DNA of 64,000 bases, taken from positions 25,281-89,280 of the forward strand of contig NZ_NMQT01000072.1 in the NCBI RefSeq assembly GCF_002234405.1. The letters run 5' to 3'. How positions within the stretch are numbered: position 1 is the first letter of the stretch; each line of letters opens with the position of its first letter. Made by a program: the position numbers and the translations under genes. This document shows positions 32,411 to 42,800 of the stretch, piece by piece. The stretch is from Amycolatopsis thailandensis (lineage in GTDB: Bacteria > Actinomycetota > Actinomycetes > Mycobacteriales > Pseudonocardiaceae). The notes under the pieces are model-generated. The model did no database searches, was not told the origin of the DNA, and worked only from the letters and a program-made list of their open reading frames with translations.

Positions 32411-32842
32411 TCACACGGATTGGCTTTGCGCCGGATCGTTGTAGCCGTCCCCGTCGTCGGGCGTGGCCTGTCCGGCGGTGTTCTGCTGTGCTGCTTCGGT
32501 CTGCTGGTCGAACTGGGCGATCTCGCCGGAGATCTTCGCCTCGAGGCCCTGAATGCTCTGCAGGATCGACTTGGCGTTGTCGTCGTCGGTGTTCTTGAAG
32601 CCGTCGGCGATGGAGATCAAGGTCGCCCGGAGGTCGTGGAGAACGGTCTGGAGGTGTTCGCCGTGGGCGACGACGCCGTTGCGGCGGTCGTCGATGATGT
32701 GTTCCAGCCAGACGGCGGTCTCGAACTTGCCGGCGTTCGGCCACTGCGTCTTGAGCGCCTGGAAAGCGCTCATGTCGTCCATGATCTTGCCGATCTTCTC
32801 GGCCGAGGCCTTGATCGCTTCGGTGTCGAAGTTGGTGCTCAT
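32411..32842 (-). CDS. WXG100-like protein
   Basis: 143 aa with two long helices: EAIKASAEKIGKIMDDMSAF and QTVLHDLRATLISIADGFKN. The turn has WPNAGKFETAVWL, not a strict WxG. A Gln/Asp-rich tail follows. Preceded by the strong hairpin at 32879-32916; followed 63 nt later by the repeat protein. Likely ESX substrate. Confidence 0.78.
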   Translation of the reverse strand: MSTNFDTEAIKASAEKIGKIMDDMSAFQALKTQWPNAGKFETAVWLEHIIDDRRNGVVAHGEHLQTVLHDLRATLISIADGFKNTDDDNAKSILQSIQGLEAKISGEIAQFDQQTEAAQQNTAGQATPDDGDGYNDPAQSQSV

Positions 32843-32878
32843 GATCAGCTCCTTTCAGGGAGAGGATGAGATCGGGCC

Positions 32879-32916
32879 TTCCGGTGGTGCGTCCGCTGGA
32901 GGACGCACCACCGGAA
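32879..32916. terminator. 16-bp hairpin after the esx pair
   Basis: TTCCGGTGGTGCGTCC (32879-32894) pairs perfectly with 32901-32916 around a 6-nt loop. It lies 14 nt after the stop of the WXG100 gene at 32931, so it can stabilise the esx message or partly terminate transcription before the larger substrate genes. Confidence 0.75.
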
Positions 32917-32930
32917 CGGCCGCGCCGGCA

Positions 32931-33209
32931 TCAGAGACCGCGCGCGCCTCGCGCGTCCTGGTCCCGCATTCCCTCCGCGCCCGTCTGCAGCGCGACGCGA
33001 AGGGAGTCCAGCTGCTCTCGGCTGGTGACGAGATCTCCCCTCAGCCGCTGGCACTTCGCGTCGTAGGCGTCGGCCGTGGTTCCCTGCCAGCCCACCATGA
33101 TGCGCTTGACGTCGTTTTCGAGATCGGTCGTCTGTCCCTCGATCTCGGTGGCCTTGCTCTTCATCATCGTCAGGCACTGGTCGATGACTTCGTAGTCGTA
33201 GGTAATCAA
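32931..33209 (-). CDS. WXG100 protein (EsxA-like)
   Basis: 92 aa, the classic length. The turn is VGWQGTTADAYDAK (WxG = WQG) between two helices. The Y-D-A-K stretch resembles the tyrosine part of the ESX export signal. Forms a likely pair with the WXG100 gene 43 bp upstream (33253-33582). Confidence 0.9.
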   Translation of the reverse strand: MITYDYEVIDQCLTMMKSKATEIEGQTTDLENDVKRIMVGWQGTTADAYDAKCQRLRGDLVTSREQLDSLRVALQTGAEGMRDQDARGARGL

Positions 33210-33252
33210 TTTATTGCCCTTTCAGAGAAATGGAGAGTCGGTCGAGTACGGG

Positions 33253-33582
33253 TCAGGCGCCGAGGAAGCTGCTGGTCTCCATCGGGAGCCGCGCGATCTC
33301 CTGGCCGGCGGCCTGGTCCTGCGCGTCCTGTCCCTGCGACTCCTTGCGGATGTAGCCCGCCATGTCGGTGAGGTTGGCCAGGATGGTGCGCTTCAGCCCC
33401 TCGATCCAGTTGTCGCAGGTCGTGGACAGGGCCTTGGTGGCCGCGCTGTTGCTTCCGGCCAGCGTCGCGTCCACCTGCGACTTCAGCTGGTTGAGCTGCT
33501 GGATGATGTTGTCGGAAGTGGCCTCGTGGCGGGTGGCCTGTGCGTCGATTTCCGCCGGGTCGAGCTGTGTCGTTTTCGGCAT
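33253..33582 (-). CDS. WXG100 protein (EsxB-like)
   Basis: 109 aa. Helix 1 is SDNIIQQLNQLKSQVDATL; after the turn, DNWIEGLKRTILANLTDMAG forms helix 2 with a W-I-E in place of WxG. The C-terminus (YIRKESQGQD) has a Y-x-x-x-E arrangement, the general ESX secretion signal, supporting its role as the export-signal partner of the pair. Confidence 0.85.
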   Translation of the reverse strand: MPKTTQLDPAEIDAQATRHEATSDNIIQQLNQLKSQVDATLAGSNSAATKALSTTCDNWIEGLKRTILANLTDMAGYIRKESQGQDAQDQAAGQEIARLPMETSSFLGA

Positions 33583-33740
33583 TTGAGATTCCTCCTGCGT
33601 CAGGTCTTGTCTTGGTCCGGCCGCCGATCGCGATCCTCGGCGTCGGCCATATTCGAAGATTAGGTCGGGGATTCCGCGTTGTCGGGAGAATTCGCTCGAC
33701 CTCGGTCAGTCGGAGGAGGTCCCCTTACGAGCGGCCCCGG

Positions 33741-35147
33741 TCAGGACGCCGCGGTCGCCGACGCGGCCGACGTACTCAGCAGCGGTCCGGCCGGAAAAAG
33801 GTCCAAAAGCTCCTGTGGGACCGCGACGGGCGCCACGTTCTGATAGCCCAGCGCCGCGATTTCGTCTTGACCTGCCAGCGGATACCGCATTCCCAGCGGT
33901 GTCACCAGTGAAGGCGGGCCAGGTGCCGCGCCGGGCACCGCCTTGGGGGTGACCAGCACTCCTCTGCCCGCCGGGACACCGACCCGGCCGGCGGCCGCAC
34001 CCACCTCGTGCGTGGCGGAGGGCGCCGACGCGGCGCGGACGCTCGCCGAAGGCAGCGATTCCGCCACCGGCGGACCCGCGCTTCCGGTGCCGTAACGCAT
34101 GCAGCGCTGGGTCTCCGGTGAGTCACCGACCAATTCGGGCGGTGCTTCAGGCAGTCCGGTGCCCAAGACCGTTCCCGACGCCGGGACGCCGGACATCTCG
34201 CCGACCCCGATCCGGATCGGTTCGACGGGTCCGTCGGGGTAGCTCTGCGCCGTCGAGGGCGCGGCCAGCAGCAGCGCGGCCACCGTGCGGTTCACCGCGG
34301 CGGCGCCGTCGTCACGGACGACATAAAGCTGCTCGGTCCCGAGCGCGGTGTTGCGCACTTCGTAGACCTGGCCGATGAGGCTCTGCCTGCCCGCGATGAC
34401 CGGGCCCCGTCCACCGAGGCCGGGTACCGCCGGCACGGACAGGTCCGGACCCTGCGGGATCGGGTTCAGCCAGGCGGCGGACACCGGCGCGGGTTCGGCG
34501 TTGCCGTACCCGAGGGAGGCCAGCACCGCGGGGTCGGTGATCCGCAGCCGGGAGCCGTTCCAGACGAGATAGACCGAGCCGTTCGGCCCGATCACCAGGA
34601 ACCCTTGCCGGTCGGTGAGCCCGCCTTCGGGGGTCCGTCCGATGAGGACGGTGACGACGCCGGGGGCATCACTGTCCACATCGGAGCCCGCGCAGACCGT
34701 CCAAGCGCCGGTGTCGAGTTCCGCCGACGTGGGCAGGGCGTCGGGTGCGCCGGAGATGCCGACCGGTTGACCGACCGGCGTCCCCTTCAGCGAAGCAGGG
34801 GAAACGGCGACCATCTTCCCTTCGGCCTTCGGCGCCAGCAGGCGCGCGGACGAGTAGTTGAGCACCGGGCGCAACTGGCCGTCCAGATAGAGGTAACGGG
34901 CACCGCTGTCCTCGTCGAGGACGATGGTCCCCGCCTGCCGCCAGGAGTTGTCGGTACTCGGCACGAAAAGCCCGTAGATACCGAAGATCGCCGCCAGCAG
35001 CACCGCGATCATGATCCCGAAGATGGTGCCGGTGATCATTCGCCGCCCCGGTGCCTGGATGGCATCGGCGTCGCCGTGGGCGACCGCCGCGGTCAGCCTG
35101 CCGACGACGAAGAAGTACGCCTGAACCTGGTCCTTGCGTGACTTCAT
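33741..35147 (-). CDS. eccB: ESX core membrane protein EccB
   Basis: 468 aa from ATG 35147, which shares one base with the eccD stop (TGATG). The start MKSRKDQVQAYFFVVGRLTA is diagnostic of EccB. One transmembrane segment follows (GTIFGIMIAVLLAAIFGIYG, about residues 41-60), then a large extracytoplasmic repeat domain (SYPD, GLGGRGPVIAGRQSLIG, DDGAAAVNRTVAALLLAAP). The frame is open for a further 272 codons upstream, but that part is a shadow of eccD. EccB forms the periplasmic face of the ESX pore. Confidence 0.95.
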   Translation of the reverse strand: MKSRKDQVQAYFFVVGRLTAAVAHGDADAIQAPGRRMITGTIFGIMIAVLLAAIFGIYGLFVPSTDNSWRQAGTIVLDEDSGARYLYLDGQLRPVLNYSSARLLAPKAEGKMVAVSPASLKGTPVGQPVGISGAPDALPTSAELDTGAWTVCAGSDVDSDAPGVVTVLIGRTPEGGLTDRQGFLVIGPNGSVYLVWNGSRLRITDPAVLASLGYGNAEPAPVSAAWLNPIPQGPDLSVPAVPGLGGRGPVIAGRQSLIGQVYEVRNTALGTEQLYVVRDDGAAAVNRTVAALLLAAPSTAQSYPDGPVEPIRIGVGEMSGVPASGTVLGTGLPEAPPELVGDSPETQRCMRYGTGSAGPPVAESLPSASVRAASAPSATHEVGAAAGRVGVPAGRGVLVTPKAVPGAAPGPPSLVTPLGMRYPLAGQDEIAALGYQNVAPVAVPQELLDLFPAGPLLSTSAASATAAS

Positions 35148-36544
35148 CAGCTCACCATGGTCCGTACGGCGGCGTAGACGTGCAGCACCTGTAGCAGGAT
35201 CGGGAGGATCGCGACCGCGGTGATCGTTTCGAAGATCTCCGCGGCCCTGCCCCAGTAAGGACGGAGCCGAAGGCCCGGCAGCCGCTCGGCGGCCACCAGG
35301 AGCAGGCCGGTTCCGAGCAGGACGAGCGGGACCACGAGCAGCAGGCGCCCGGTCGGCGAGAGTCCGGCGGCGACGTGCGTGACGTCGGCACCGACGGCCA
35401 CCGCCGCCGGGACCAGCATCGACCACCGCGCGATCGTCCCGCTGGGGTGGCGCGAACGCAGGGCGAGCAGGACGGCCGCCACCAGCGCGAGCACCATCGA
35501 CCAGGTATCCGCCTCGGCCACGAGCAACAGCATCAGCACCACCTGCGCCAGGCCGAGGCCGGCGTGCAGCGCGGTCGAATAGCCGACGACCGCGGCGCCG
35601 CGATCCACCACCGTCTCGAACGGCACGGGATCGATGTCCTCGCTCAGCTCGTCCGCGCCGGTCGGCAGCATCGGCAGGCTCAAGCCCGACAGGCGGAACG
35701 CCGTCGGTCCGACGAACACCCCCATGACGAGCGAGGCGGCGAGGCCGACTCCGGCGGCCTGCGCGGCGCTGACCGGGGCGATGGAGCCGAACAGGCCGGC
35801 GATCGCCAGAGTGAGGCAGAAGATGATCCCGCCGGCGAACAGGAGCGCCGCGTCGGCGACAGCCACGAGCCCGACGGTGAGGGCGATCAATCCGCCAGCC
35901 CCGGCAGCCGTGATCTGGACCATCAGCGGTGCCGTCGGCGCCAGTACGCCGACGATCAGCCAAGCCGAAAGTACGGCGTAGCAGACGCCGCCGCCCACCA
36001 GGATGATCGCCGCGCGTGAGCTGCCGGAGCCGCGCGCGACCAGCGCGGACACCAGAAGCAAGAGGATGGCGGAGCCACCGACGAACTGCGCCTGGACCGC
36101 GGGCGCACCCGCACCGGGCAAGAGATACAAGCCGGACAGCAGCAGCACCAGCGCGCCCGCTTCGAACATCCGCCGCACTCCGGTGGGCGTCAGCTTGCCG
36201 GGATGCTCCCGCACCCGGTCGCCGACGCCGTCGACGAGGTCGTCGTAGTCGATCGCGGCGAGTTGGTCGGCGCGGGGCGCCAGATAGATGCTTTCGCCGT
36301 CCAGCAGGTTCAGCTGCCCTGGAGAGCGGTCCTCGTCGAGAGGCTCCTCCCCCAGCCGTTGCAGGACCCAGCCTTCGTGCTCGGCTCCCTCTTCGATCGT
36401 CTCCGCGCCGAACTGGAGGAGGATCGCGGGCAGCAGATCGGCAAGCGGAACTTCGGCCGGCAACGCCAGCTCGGCCGTCCGCTGACCGAGCACGAACCGC
36501 AGCCGGACCGAGCTGGTGGTGCGCTGCTGTGTCTGTTCCTCCAT
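35147..36544 (-). CDS. eccD: ESX core membrane protein EccD
   Basis: 465 aa. Residues about 10-95 form a ubiquitin-like domain (SSVRLRFVLGQRTAELALP ... ESIYLAPRADQL). About 11 hydrophobic helices follow to the C-terminus, as in EccD, which builds the inner-membrane channel of ESX. It starts 290 bp downstream of the giant gene's stop, with hairpins in between, so it may have its own promoter. No eccE or mycosin gene follows eccB here. Confidence 0.95.
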   Translation of the reverse strand: MEEQTQQRTTSSVRLRFVLGQRTAELALPAEVPLADLLPAILLQFGAETIEEGAEHEGWVLQRLGEEPLDEDRSPGQLNLLDGESIYLAPRADQLAAIDYDDLVDGVGDRVREHPGKLTPTGVRRMFEAGALVLLLSGLYLLPGAGAPAVQAQFVGGSAILLLLVSALVARGSGSSRAAIILVGGGVCYAVLSAWLIVGVLAPTAPLMVQITAAGAGGLIALTVGLVAVADAALLFAGGIIFCLTLAIAGLFGSIAPVSAAQAAGVGLAASLVMGVFVGPTAFRLSGLSLPMLPTGADELSEDIDPVPFETVVDRGAAVVGYSTALHAGLGLAQVVLMLLLVAEADTWSMVLALVAAVLLALRSRHPSGTIARWSMLVPAAVAVGADVTHVAAGLSPTGRLLLVVPLVLLGTGLLLVAAERLPGLRLRPYWGRAAEIFETITAVAILPILLQVLHVYAAVRTMVS

Positions 36545-36749
36545 GAGGCGCCGGGTCCTTCCTGCCAGAGCCAGACCTTGGTCCGGAAGCTACTTCTTGA
36601 GCTGTGGGGGTCCCCGAAATCCGGGCACGGCACCGCCGAATAGGGGAAGTTCACTCACCAGCATGGGGCCTGGCCGGGTCACCGTCTGCGGTGGCGGGCT
36701 CACAGAGCCGGAATGCCGCCTTTCCGGCTAGCAGGGCTGCCCGTTATCC

Positions 36750-36787
36750 GTCAGGGCCGGGCGTTCTCCAGTGCGACCGGCCCTGAC
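36750..36787. terminator. 11-bp hairpin after the giant gene
   Basis: GTCAGGGCCGG (36750-36760) and CCGGCCCTGAC (36777-36787) pair perfectly with a 16-nt loop, 48 nt beyond the giant gene's stop. Confidence 0.75.
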
Positions 36788-36796
36788 AGTCACACG

Positions 36797-36824
36797 TGTC
36801 GCGAAAGCCACTTTCAGGACACCA
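36797..36824. repeat. GAAAGCCACTTTC palindrome of the dispersed family
   Basis: GTGTCGCGAAAG-CCA-..., paired with CTTTCAGGACAC apart from two mismatches. Closely resembles 17971-17993. Confidence 0.55.
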
Positions 36825-36834
36825 GACGGCGCGC

Positions 36835-39800
36835 TCAGGGTTCTTCGGTCTTGACCTCTGGATCGGAAAACTCGTACATGTCCCCGTAGTCGGTCAGCAG
36901 GACACCGAACGGATTCGTCTCCGGGTCGAACGCGTTCTCCAGCGCCACGAACACGTTCGCCGTCATCACGATCGTCCGCCGCGGACGATCTTTGTCGGGT
37001 AACACGATCTTTGTCGCGAGCATCGACACATTGACCCGGGACGAATCGGTCCGGCCGTCCGAAGTGGTCGCGGCGTTGATGAAGGCGGACGAGTTCGCGG
37101 CGGCCTCGGCACTGACCAGGTCGCCCCGCTGCCGATCTCCCGTCTGCATGAGATACGCCGGATAAGCCGGGTATCGCCTCTCCCAGTCAGCCTCCACGGC
37201 TGCCTCGGCTTCGGTTCTCATTTCGGCGACCCTGCCCAGATATCCACCGAGGTAGATCGCGATGATCTCGCCATTGAGCAGCGAGGGCTGAGCCGCGGCC
37301 GGGACCGCGCCCGGCGGATCGGCCAGGTTCAGCCCGAGCTGCCCGACCAAGACCTGCTCGTGCGGAGCGGTGTGCAACGGCTTGACCCGCCCAACGTAGA
37401 CCTTGCGGCCCGATTGCGGACGCAAAAGTACCTCTGGGCCTCCTTCTCGAGGCGGGACATAGCCGAGTTCGACCACCCTGCGCACCTCCTCCGCGACGGT
37501 GTTCTCGATCCGCGGCCAGATCCGCTCCAGGTCGCGCACCGCCGTCACGGGGAGCCGAGGATCAGCCCGGTTCCGGGCTATCTTCATGAGGTGGCTCTTG
37601 CCGCCGCCGATGATCTTGACCTCGATCTCATCGGCTCGGCTCCGCACCTCCGGATGCACGCGGCCCTCGTCGTCGGCCAGGAAGCCGGCCACCCGGTACA
37701 GCGGGTCGGCCGGATCACGCCAGTAAACGAGATCGTCCATGCGTTCGATCGGGTACAACCCGGTCCGGCTCGCGGCGGAGAGCATGAAGTCCGGCGCCGT
37801 ACCCGGGGAGGTAGGCCAGGTCGTGCGGGAGTGGGCTTGATCCTCCCAGACCGTCGTCCCGCCCGCGGTCGTCTCCCGTGCTCCGCTCTCCGTTGCCGTG
37901 TTGTACACACCGGCCAGCCGAGGGGCGGTGAGCAGCCCACCGGATTTGGCCGCGACCAACGCCGGGACACGGTCTTCGGCCAGCCGCGCCAAACCCCACT
38001 GATCCACCACCGCCCGTATTCGCGGCGACACCAGTACGCCTCGGTCGTCCAGGGTCAGGTCGAAATCGGAGAACCAGGACGAGCGGCTCTCCAGCAAGGC
38101 TTTCAGCGACGGCAGACTCTGGTCGATTTCCGGATCGAAGGACCGCACGAACCGCTCGACCGCCCGCTCCGCGGGCAGCAACCCGCCTGACGTCTCCTCG
38201 ACCCACAGAGGCGAACGCCCCTCTGCCAGGCTCGCTATCCCCCATCGCTCCACCATCTCGCGCAACCGGGGCAAGACCAGGCCATCACCGTCGACGGCGA
38301 GCTCGCTCCACGAAATCAATCCTCCGGACTTCTCCGCGACCCACGCCGGCGCGCGTCCTTCCGCCAGCCGTGCCAGCACCCAGCGATCGACCACTTCCTG
38401 GACTCTCGGCGATGCCGGCACACCGTCCCGCTGCTCGGGAGCGAGCACCGGAACCGACCGCGAAACGGCTTCGAGCATCGCCTTCAGCGTCGGCTGCTGT
38501 CCATGCACATCCGGGTCGTGGGAGAGCAGCGAGGCCGCGGCACGCTCGTACACGGCTTCCGCCTCGGGAGTGAGGCCCGGCGCGGACTCCAGGCTCTCCC
38601 ATCGTGGCGTGAACAAACCGGCGCGCGACACGGCTCCCGGCTCTCGCACCTCGTTCATGAGCGAAGCCGCCGCCGCGACGATCTGTGCGTCGCCGACATT
38701 CGGCAGCGTTTGTTTCACAGCCGTCAAGAGAGCGGCATGGGACATCCCGGGGTCCTGGCCGAGCTGGACCCGAACCTCAGCCGCGACGGATGCGCTCAGA
38801 TGGGCAGCCTGGACTCGATGCCAACCGATGCTGATTCCCTCCGCTTCCAGTCGTCTCTGAATATCGGTCGAGGTGAGGCGCCCACCCGCGTTCACCAGCT
38901 CGGTCACCCGGTGCTCAAGCTCCTGGTCGTCGATTCGCGACGGCGGGGTCATTCCTGCCGCGAGCCTCGCCTGGCGATACAACGTGCGAACGGTTTGCCT
39001 GATGACGAGGTAACCGTCAGCGCGAACCTTCTCGAGCACCTCGTCGAAGGTGTGCTCCCGCGCGATCAGCTCACTGACCAGTCCCGGCAGGTTTTCGTCC
39101 GCGATTCTTCCGCCACTCTTCGTCATACGTCCCGGATCGACAGCCCGTACCGCATCGTCGATCCAGCCTTTCGGGGCATACATTCCCGCATCGGTCACCG
39201 CAGCGGCCACACCCAGCATCGAGAGTCTGGGATTTCTCGCGAGAACAGCCTCCACCACACCGGAGAGCTCCTCCTTGTCGACACTCCGCAATCCCCTGAC
39301 TTCGCCCCGCCGGACGAGCGATCGAGAAGGCATGTCGCGCTGGGACGTTTGCGCGACCCGGCCGATCGAGGCGAACAGGGTATTCCGGTCGGCGACATTT
39401 CGAACAGAAAGGAGTTCGACTATTTCCCCGACGGTCGAACCCGCGTTCTCGGCGATCGCGGCACGGACGATCGAGTCCACTTCCTCGCTACCGCGAACAG
39501 AGGCTCCTGCCGCAGATTGCTCCCCGACAACCTCTTTCCAAAGAGCGCGCGCCCGATGCTTGTCGATATCCGAATAACCTTCCCGAGAGAAACGCTCGTT
39601 CAAGGAGCGCACGGTGTCGGCGTATACGAGTGGATTGTCCCGCCCGGCGGCCTCGGCTTCCTCGGCCAAGGCCGCGCGCCAGGCATCGGTGGGTACGTGC
39701 CGGGGCGTGTCCGTAATTCCCTCGGCGGGGTCCCGCAAGTGAGCCATGTCGTCCATTCCGGCGATCTCCGGCCTCTCGGTCACCGTGGCGGCTCGCTTCG

Positions 39801-42800
39801 TACGCCCGACGACCGGCTCGCGGGCAGGTCGTTTGCCCAGCCGGACGGGGAGCTCGTCCGAGAGACCGGAGGCGGTCACCTCGGCAGCGGACGAAGAAAG
39901 GCGCTCGGCTGCCGCCGCATCGACCTCACCCCAGGTGGCCGCAGGCTTCAAGACGGCCATCGCCGCGCGAAGCTGCGCCGGGGTGAGGCCGGGGTGGTCA
40001 TCGAACAGGCCACGCACGACGGCGCCGACGGACAGTGATTCCGCCTCCCTTGCCACTTCCTCACGCGCGGTCTTGACCATGCGGTCCAAGTTCTGGTTTC
40101 GGAAGGTTTCCTTCTCCGCGCGCAGGATTTGCGCGATCCTCCGGCGTACGAGCCAGGGCTCGTCGCGCAGAATTTCAAGAATGCGCCGGGTTTGGCCGGC
40201 GGTTTTTTCTTCGACATTAGGGTAATCTTCGGGCCAAATAAGCTTCAAGGCGCTCCGAATGCGGAGATCACCTACAGAAAAACCGCTCTCGCGGAGATTG
40301 CGCGCGGCATCGGCAATCGTTGGTCGCGAGTCCGGACCAAACCTCCCCAGAAGATGGGCGCCCAGTTCGGCATCCTCGATCCGGCGTTGTATCGCCTTGT
40401 AGTATTTCGGTTTCTCCTGCCGGGGACCGTCGACTACCTGCGGGTTGTCGGCGACCACCTCCGTGTCACGATCACGAGTCGTCCAGATTTCAGCGAACCG
40501 GATCTCCTTGGACCCTTCTCCACGCGGAACGGGCTGCGTTCCCCGCACCGCGTGCAAAGCTCTCTGTAACCGGTTAGTGCCGGGAGCCCTGCCGGTGTCA
40601 GGGTCTTTGATGTGCTCTTTGAGTTGAGCCCGAGTGACCTTCTTCCCCGGGTTCATCTCCTCGAGTCGCCGAATCTCCTCCCGCACGCGATTCGTCAGCT
40701 CGTCGTCGGTCATCCTCGGCCGCCTGCCCAGCCGTGTGGCCGCACCTTCCGGTTGCGGCGACGTCGCGTCCGGGTGCAGGCTCCACACGGGCGGACGCGA
40801 CCACGGGCCCGTCCCGGCGGCGAGAGTGCCGTCTTCGAAGACGTTCACTTTGTCGTACAGGTGGTAGGCGGAGACCTTGAGGCCCCCACCGGACAGAACG
40901 TCGGCCCGCTGTTGCAGCCTGGCGACGATGGTGTCCGTGAGATCGCAGGCAACGACGATCACCTGCTTCGCCGAAGACCACGGCACCAGGGTTCCGGCGA
41001 TCGCGTCGAAGGCTTCCGACACGGCCAGATCCGCGAAACCTTCACCATTGCGCGGCGCTCTGAATCGCCCGTCTCGATGTTCTCCGAACAGCACGAAGGC
41101 ATCCGGGTCGATCTCCCGGAATTCGCCGACGGCGGCACGCACTCCTCGCACGGCGGCGGCGTCCACGCTCCGCAGGAAGGCCGCACCGGCGAATCCGCCG
41201 CCGTTGTCCGGCAACGCCACCACGGTGATCTCACCGATGGAGGTCGTCAGCGCCCTTTCGGTCGTCCGCGAGCCGGCCAGCGAGGCGACCCGCTCCGCCG
41301 AGAGCAGACCGCCGGACTTCTCCACCACCCATGACTGTTCACGGGCGCTGTCCAGCCGCGCGAGCGCCCACCGATCGACCAGCTCGCGCATTTCCGGAGA
41401 GACCGCACGGCGTTCCACGGGATCCGGCAGGCTGAGCTGCGGCCGCCACACCGAGACCGCGGCCAGCATCTCCCGCAGCGTGCCCTGAGTCCGGTTGTGC
41501 TCCGGATCGAACTTGAGCACGAAGTCGATCGTCTCCGGGTCCACTGGCACGCTGGGTATCGTGGCGGCCCGTTTCGGCGCTCTGACGTCCAGCCCCGCCT
41601 CTTCGGCGCTCCGTTTGCCGGTCGATGCCACCGCCGACGGCCGGGCGGATTCGGCAGGCGCGATCCGCGGATCGTGCACCATCGCCGCCGTCGCCTCGAC
41701 CAGCCCCGCTTCGGCGTCCGGCTGAATCTCGCGCACCCTCGCCACGAGAGCAGGTCCGGCGAGATCGGGTTGCTCATCGAGCACGGCTTTCACCGTGGGA
41801 CTGATCTCGGCCAGCTTCTCCCGCGCTCGCTCGAGCGAGGCACGCGCCGCCTTGGGTTCGACACGAATCGGCTGCTCCATCTCGCGCAGAAGTCGGTGAA
41901 GCCTGGTGTGAGTCACGTCGGGCCGGGTGATCAGCAGTTCGATCACCGCGTCGTCGAGACGGGCGTCCGCCCTTCCCCTCAGCGGCAATCCGGCCGCGAG
42001 TTTGGCCGCGGTGAGCGCTTTACCGGCGACCTGTGTGCGAACCGCGATCTTCTGCTCCCGCAGCGCCGACACGAACTGCTTGGTGGTCAAGGCAGGGTCC
42101 ACGGCGAGCATCGCGCTCGCCCGCACGCTCAGCTCACCGACCTCGGGGGCCTTGTCCGCACCGCGGGTTTCGCCCAAAGGATCGCCAGGCCGCCCACCGA
42201 CGGGAACGACACGGCCCACGGCTGCCAGCAGGCTCCTCTCGTCCGTAACGTTCTCGCTCAGGAGACGATCGACCACCTCCTTGACGGTCGCATCGGGCCT
42301 GTCGATGAACGCGTCGCGCACGGCCAAGTCCAACGTGGTGTCGTCGTCACGCCTGACCCGATCGACCGATCCGACCTCGCGCCAAAGAGCGGCGAACCTC
42401 TTGTCGCCCACCTCGAACAGGTCTTTCCTTCCTGAAATCTGCTCGGTCAGCAGGTCCTTCGCGGTGGCTCGCTCGATGCCAGGATTCTCATCGACGATCT
42501 TCCGCAAAACCTCGCCTGCCACGTGGGGAGTCGGCTGTGTTCCCCTCGCCTCGTGCCAGGCGCGCTGGAGCAGGTCATTGCCCGGGCCCCTTCCGGTGAC
42601 CGGATCCTTCAGCCGGTCCTTCGCGAGCACCTTGGCGGCGGCCTGAGTCGTGCTGCTTCCGTCCTTCTCCAGGTCCGCGATCACCGCCCGCATGGCATCG
42701 GTCGTCTGGTCAAGGGTGAATTTGGGCCGCCGTGGCGGGGCGGCTCCACTCGGGGCACCGTCCGGGTGGAAGCTCACCGCCGGGACACGACCCGGCGGGA

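Larger units (their letters stand above)
36545..36834. promoter_or_regulatory. Gap between giant gene and eccD with two hairpins
   Basis: 290 bp, no gene and in particular no immunity-sized ORF with good coding bias. It holds a perfect 11-bp hairpin (36750-36787) and a GAAAG-CCA-CTTTC palindrome (36797-36824), so transcription of the giant gene probably ends here and eccD is expressed from a promoter in this gap (inference). Confidence 0.55.

Noticed and set aside
29705..32869. 1,054-codon plus-strand frame across the ESX substrate genes
   Set aside because: Gly/Arg-rich low-complexity antisense of the Ala-rich repeat protein; the minus strand is supported by operon spacing and family features.
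35148..35963. In-frame 272-codon extension upstream of eccB
   Set aside because: The extension is the antisense-like reading of eccD in another frame on the same strand. EccB's diagnostic N-terminus begins at the ATG at 35147, which overlaps the eccD stop.
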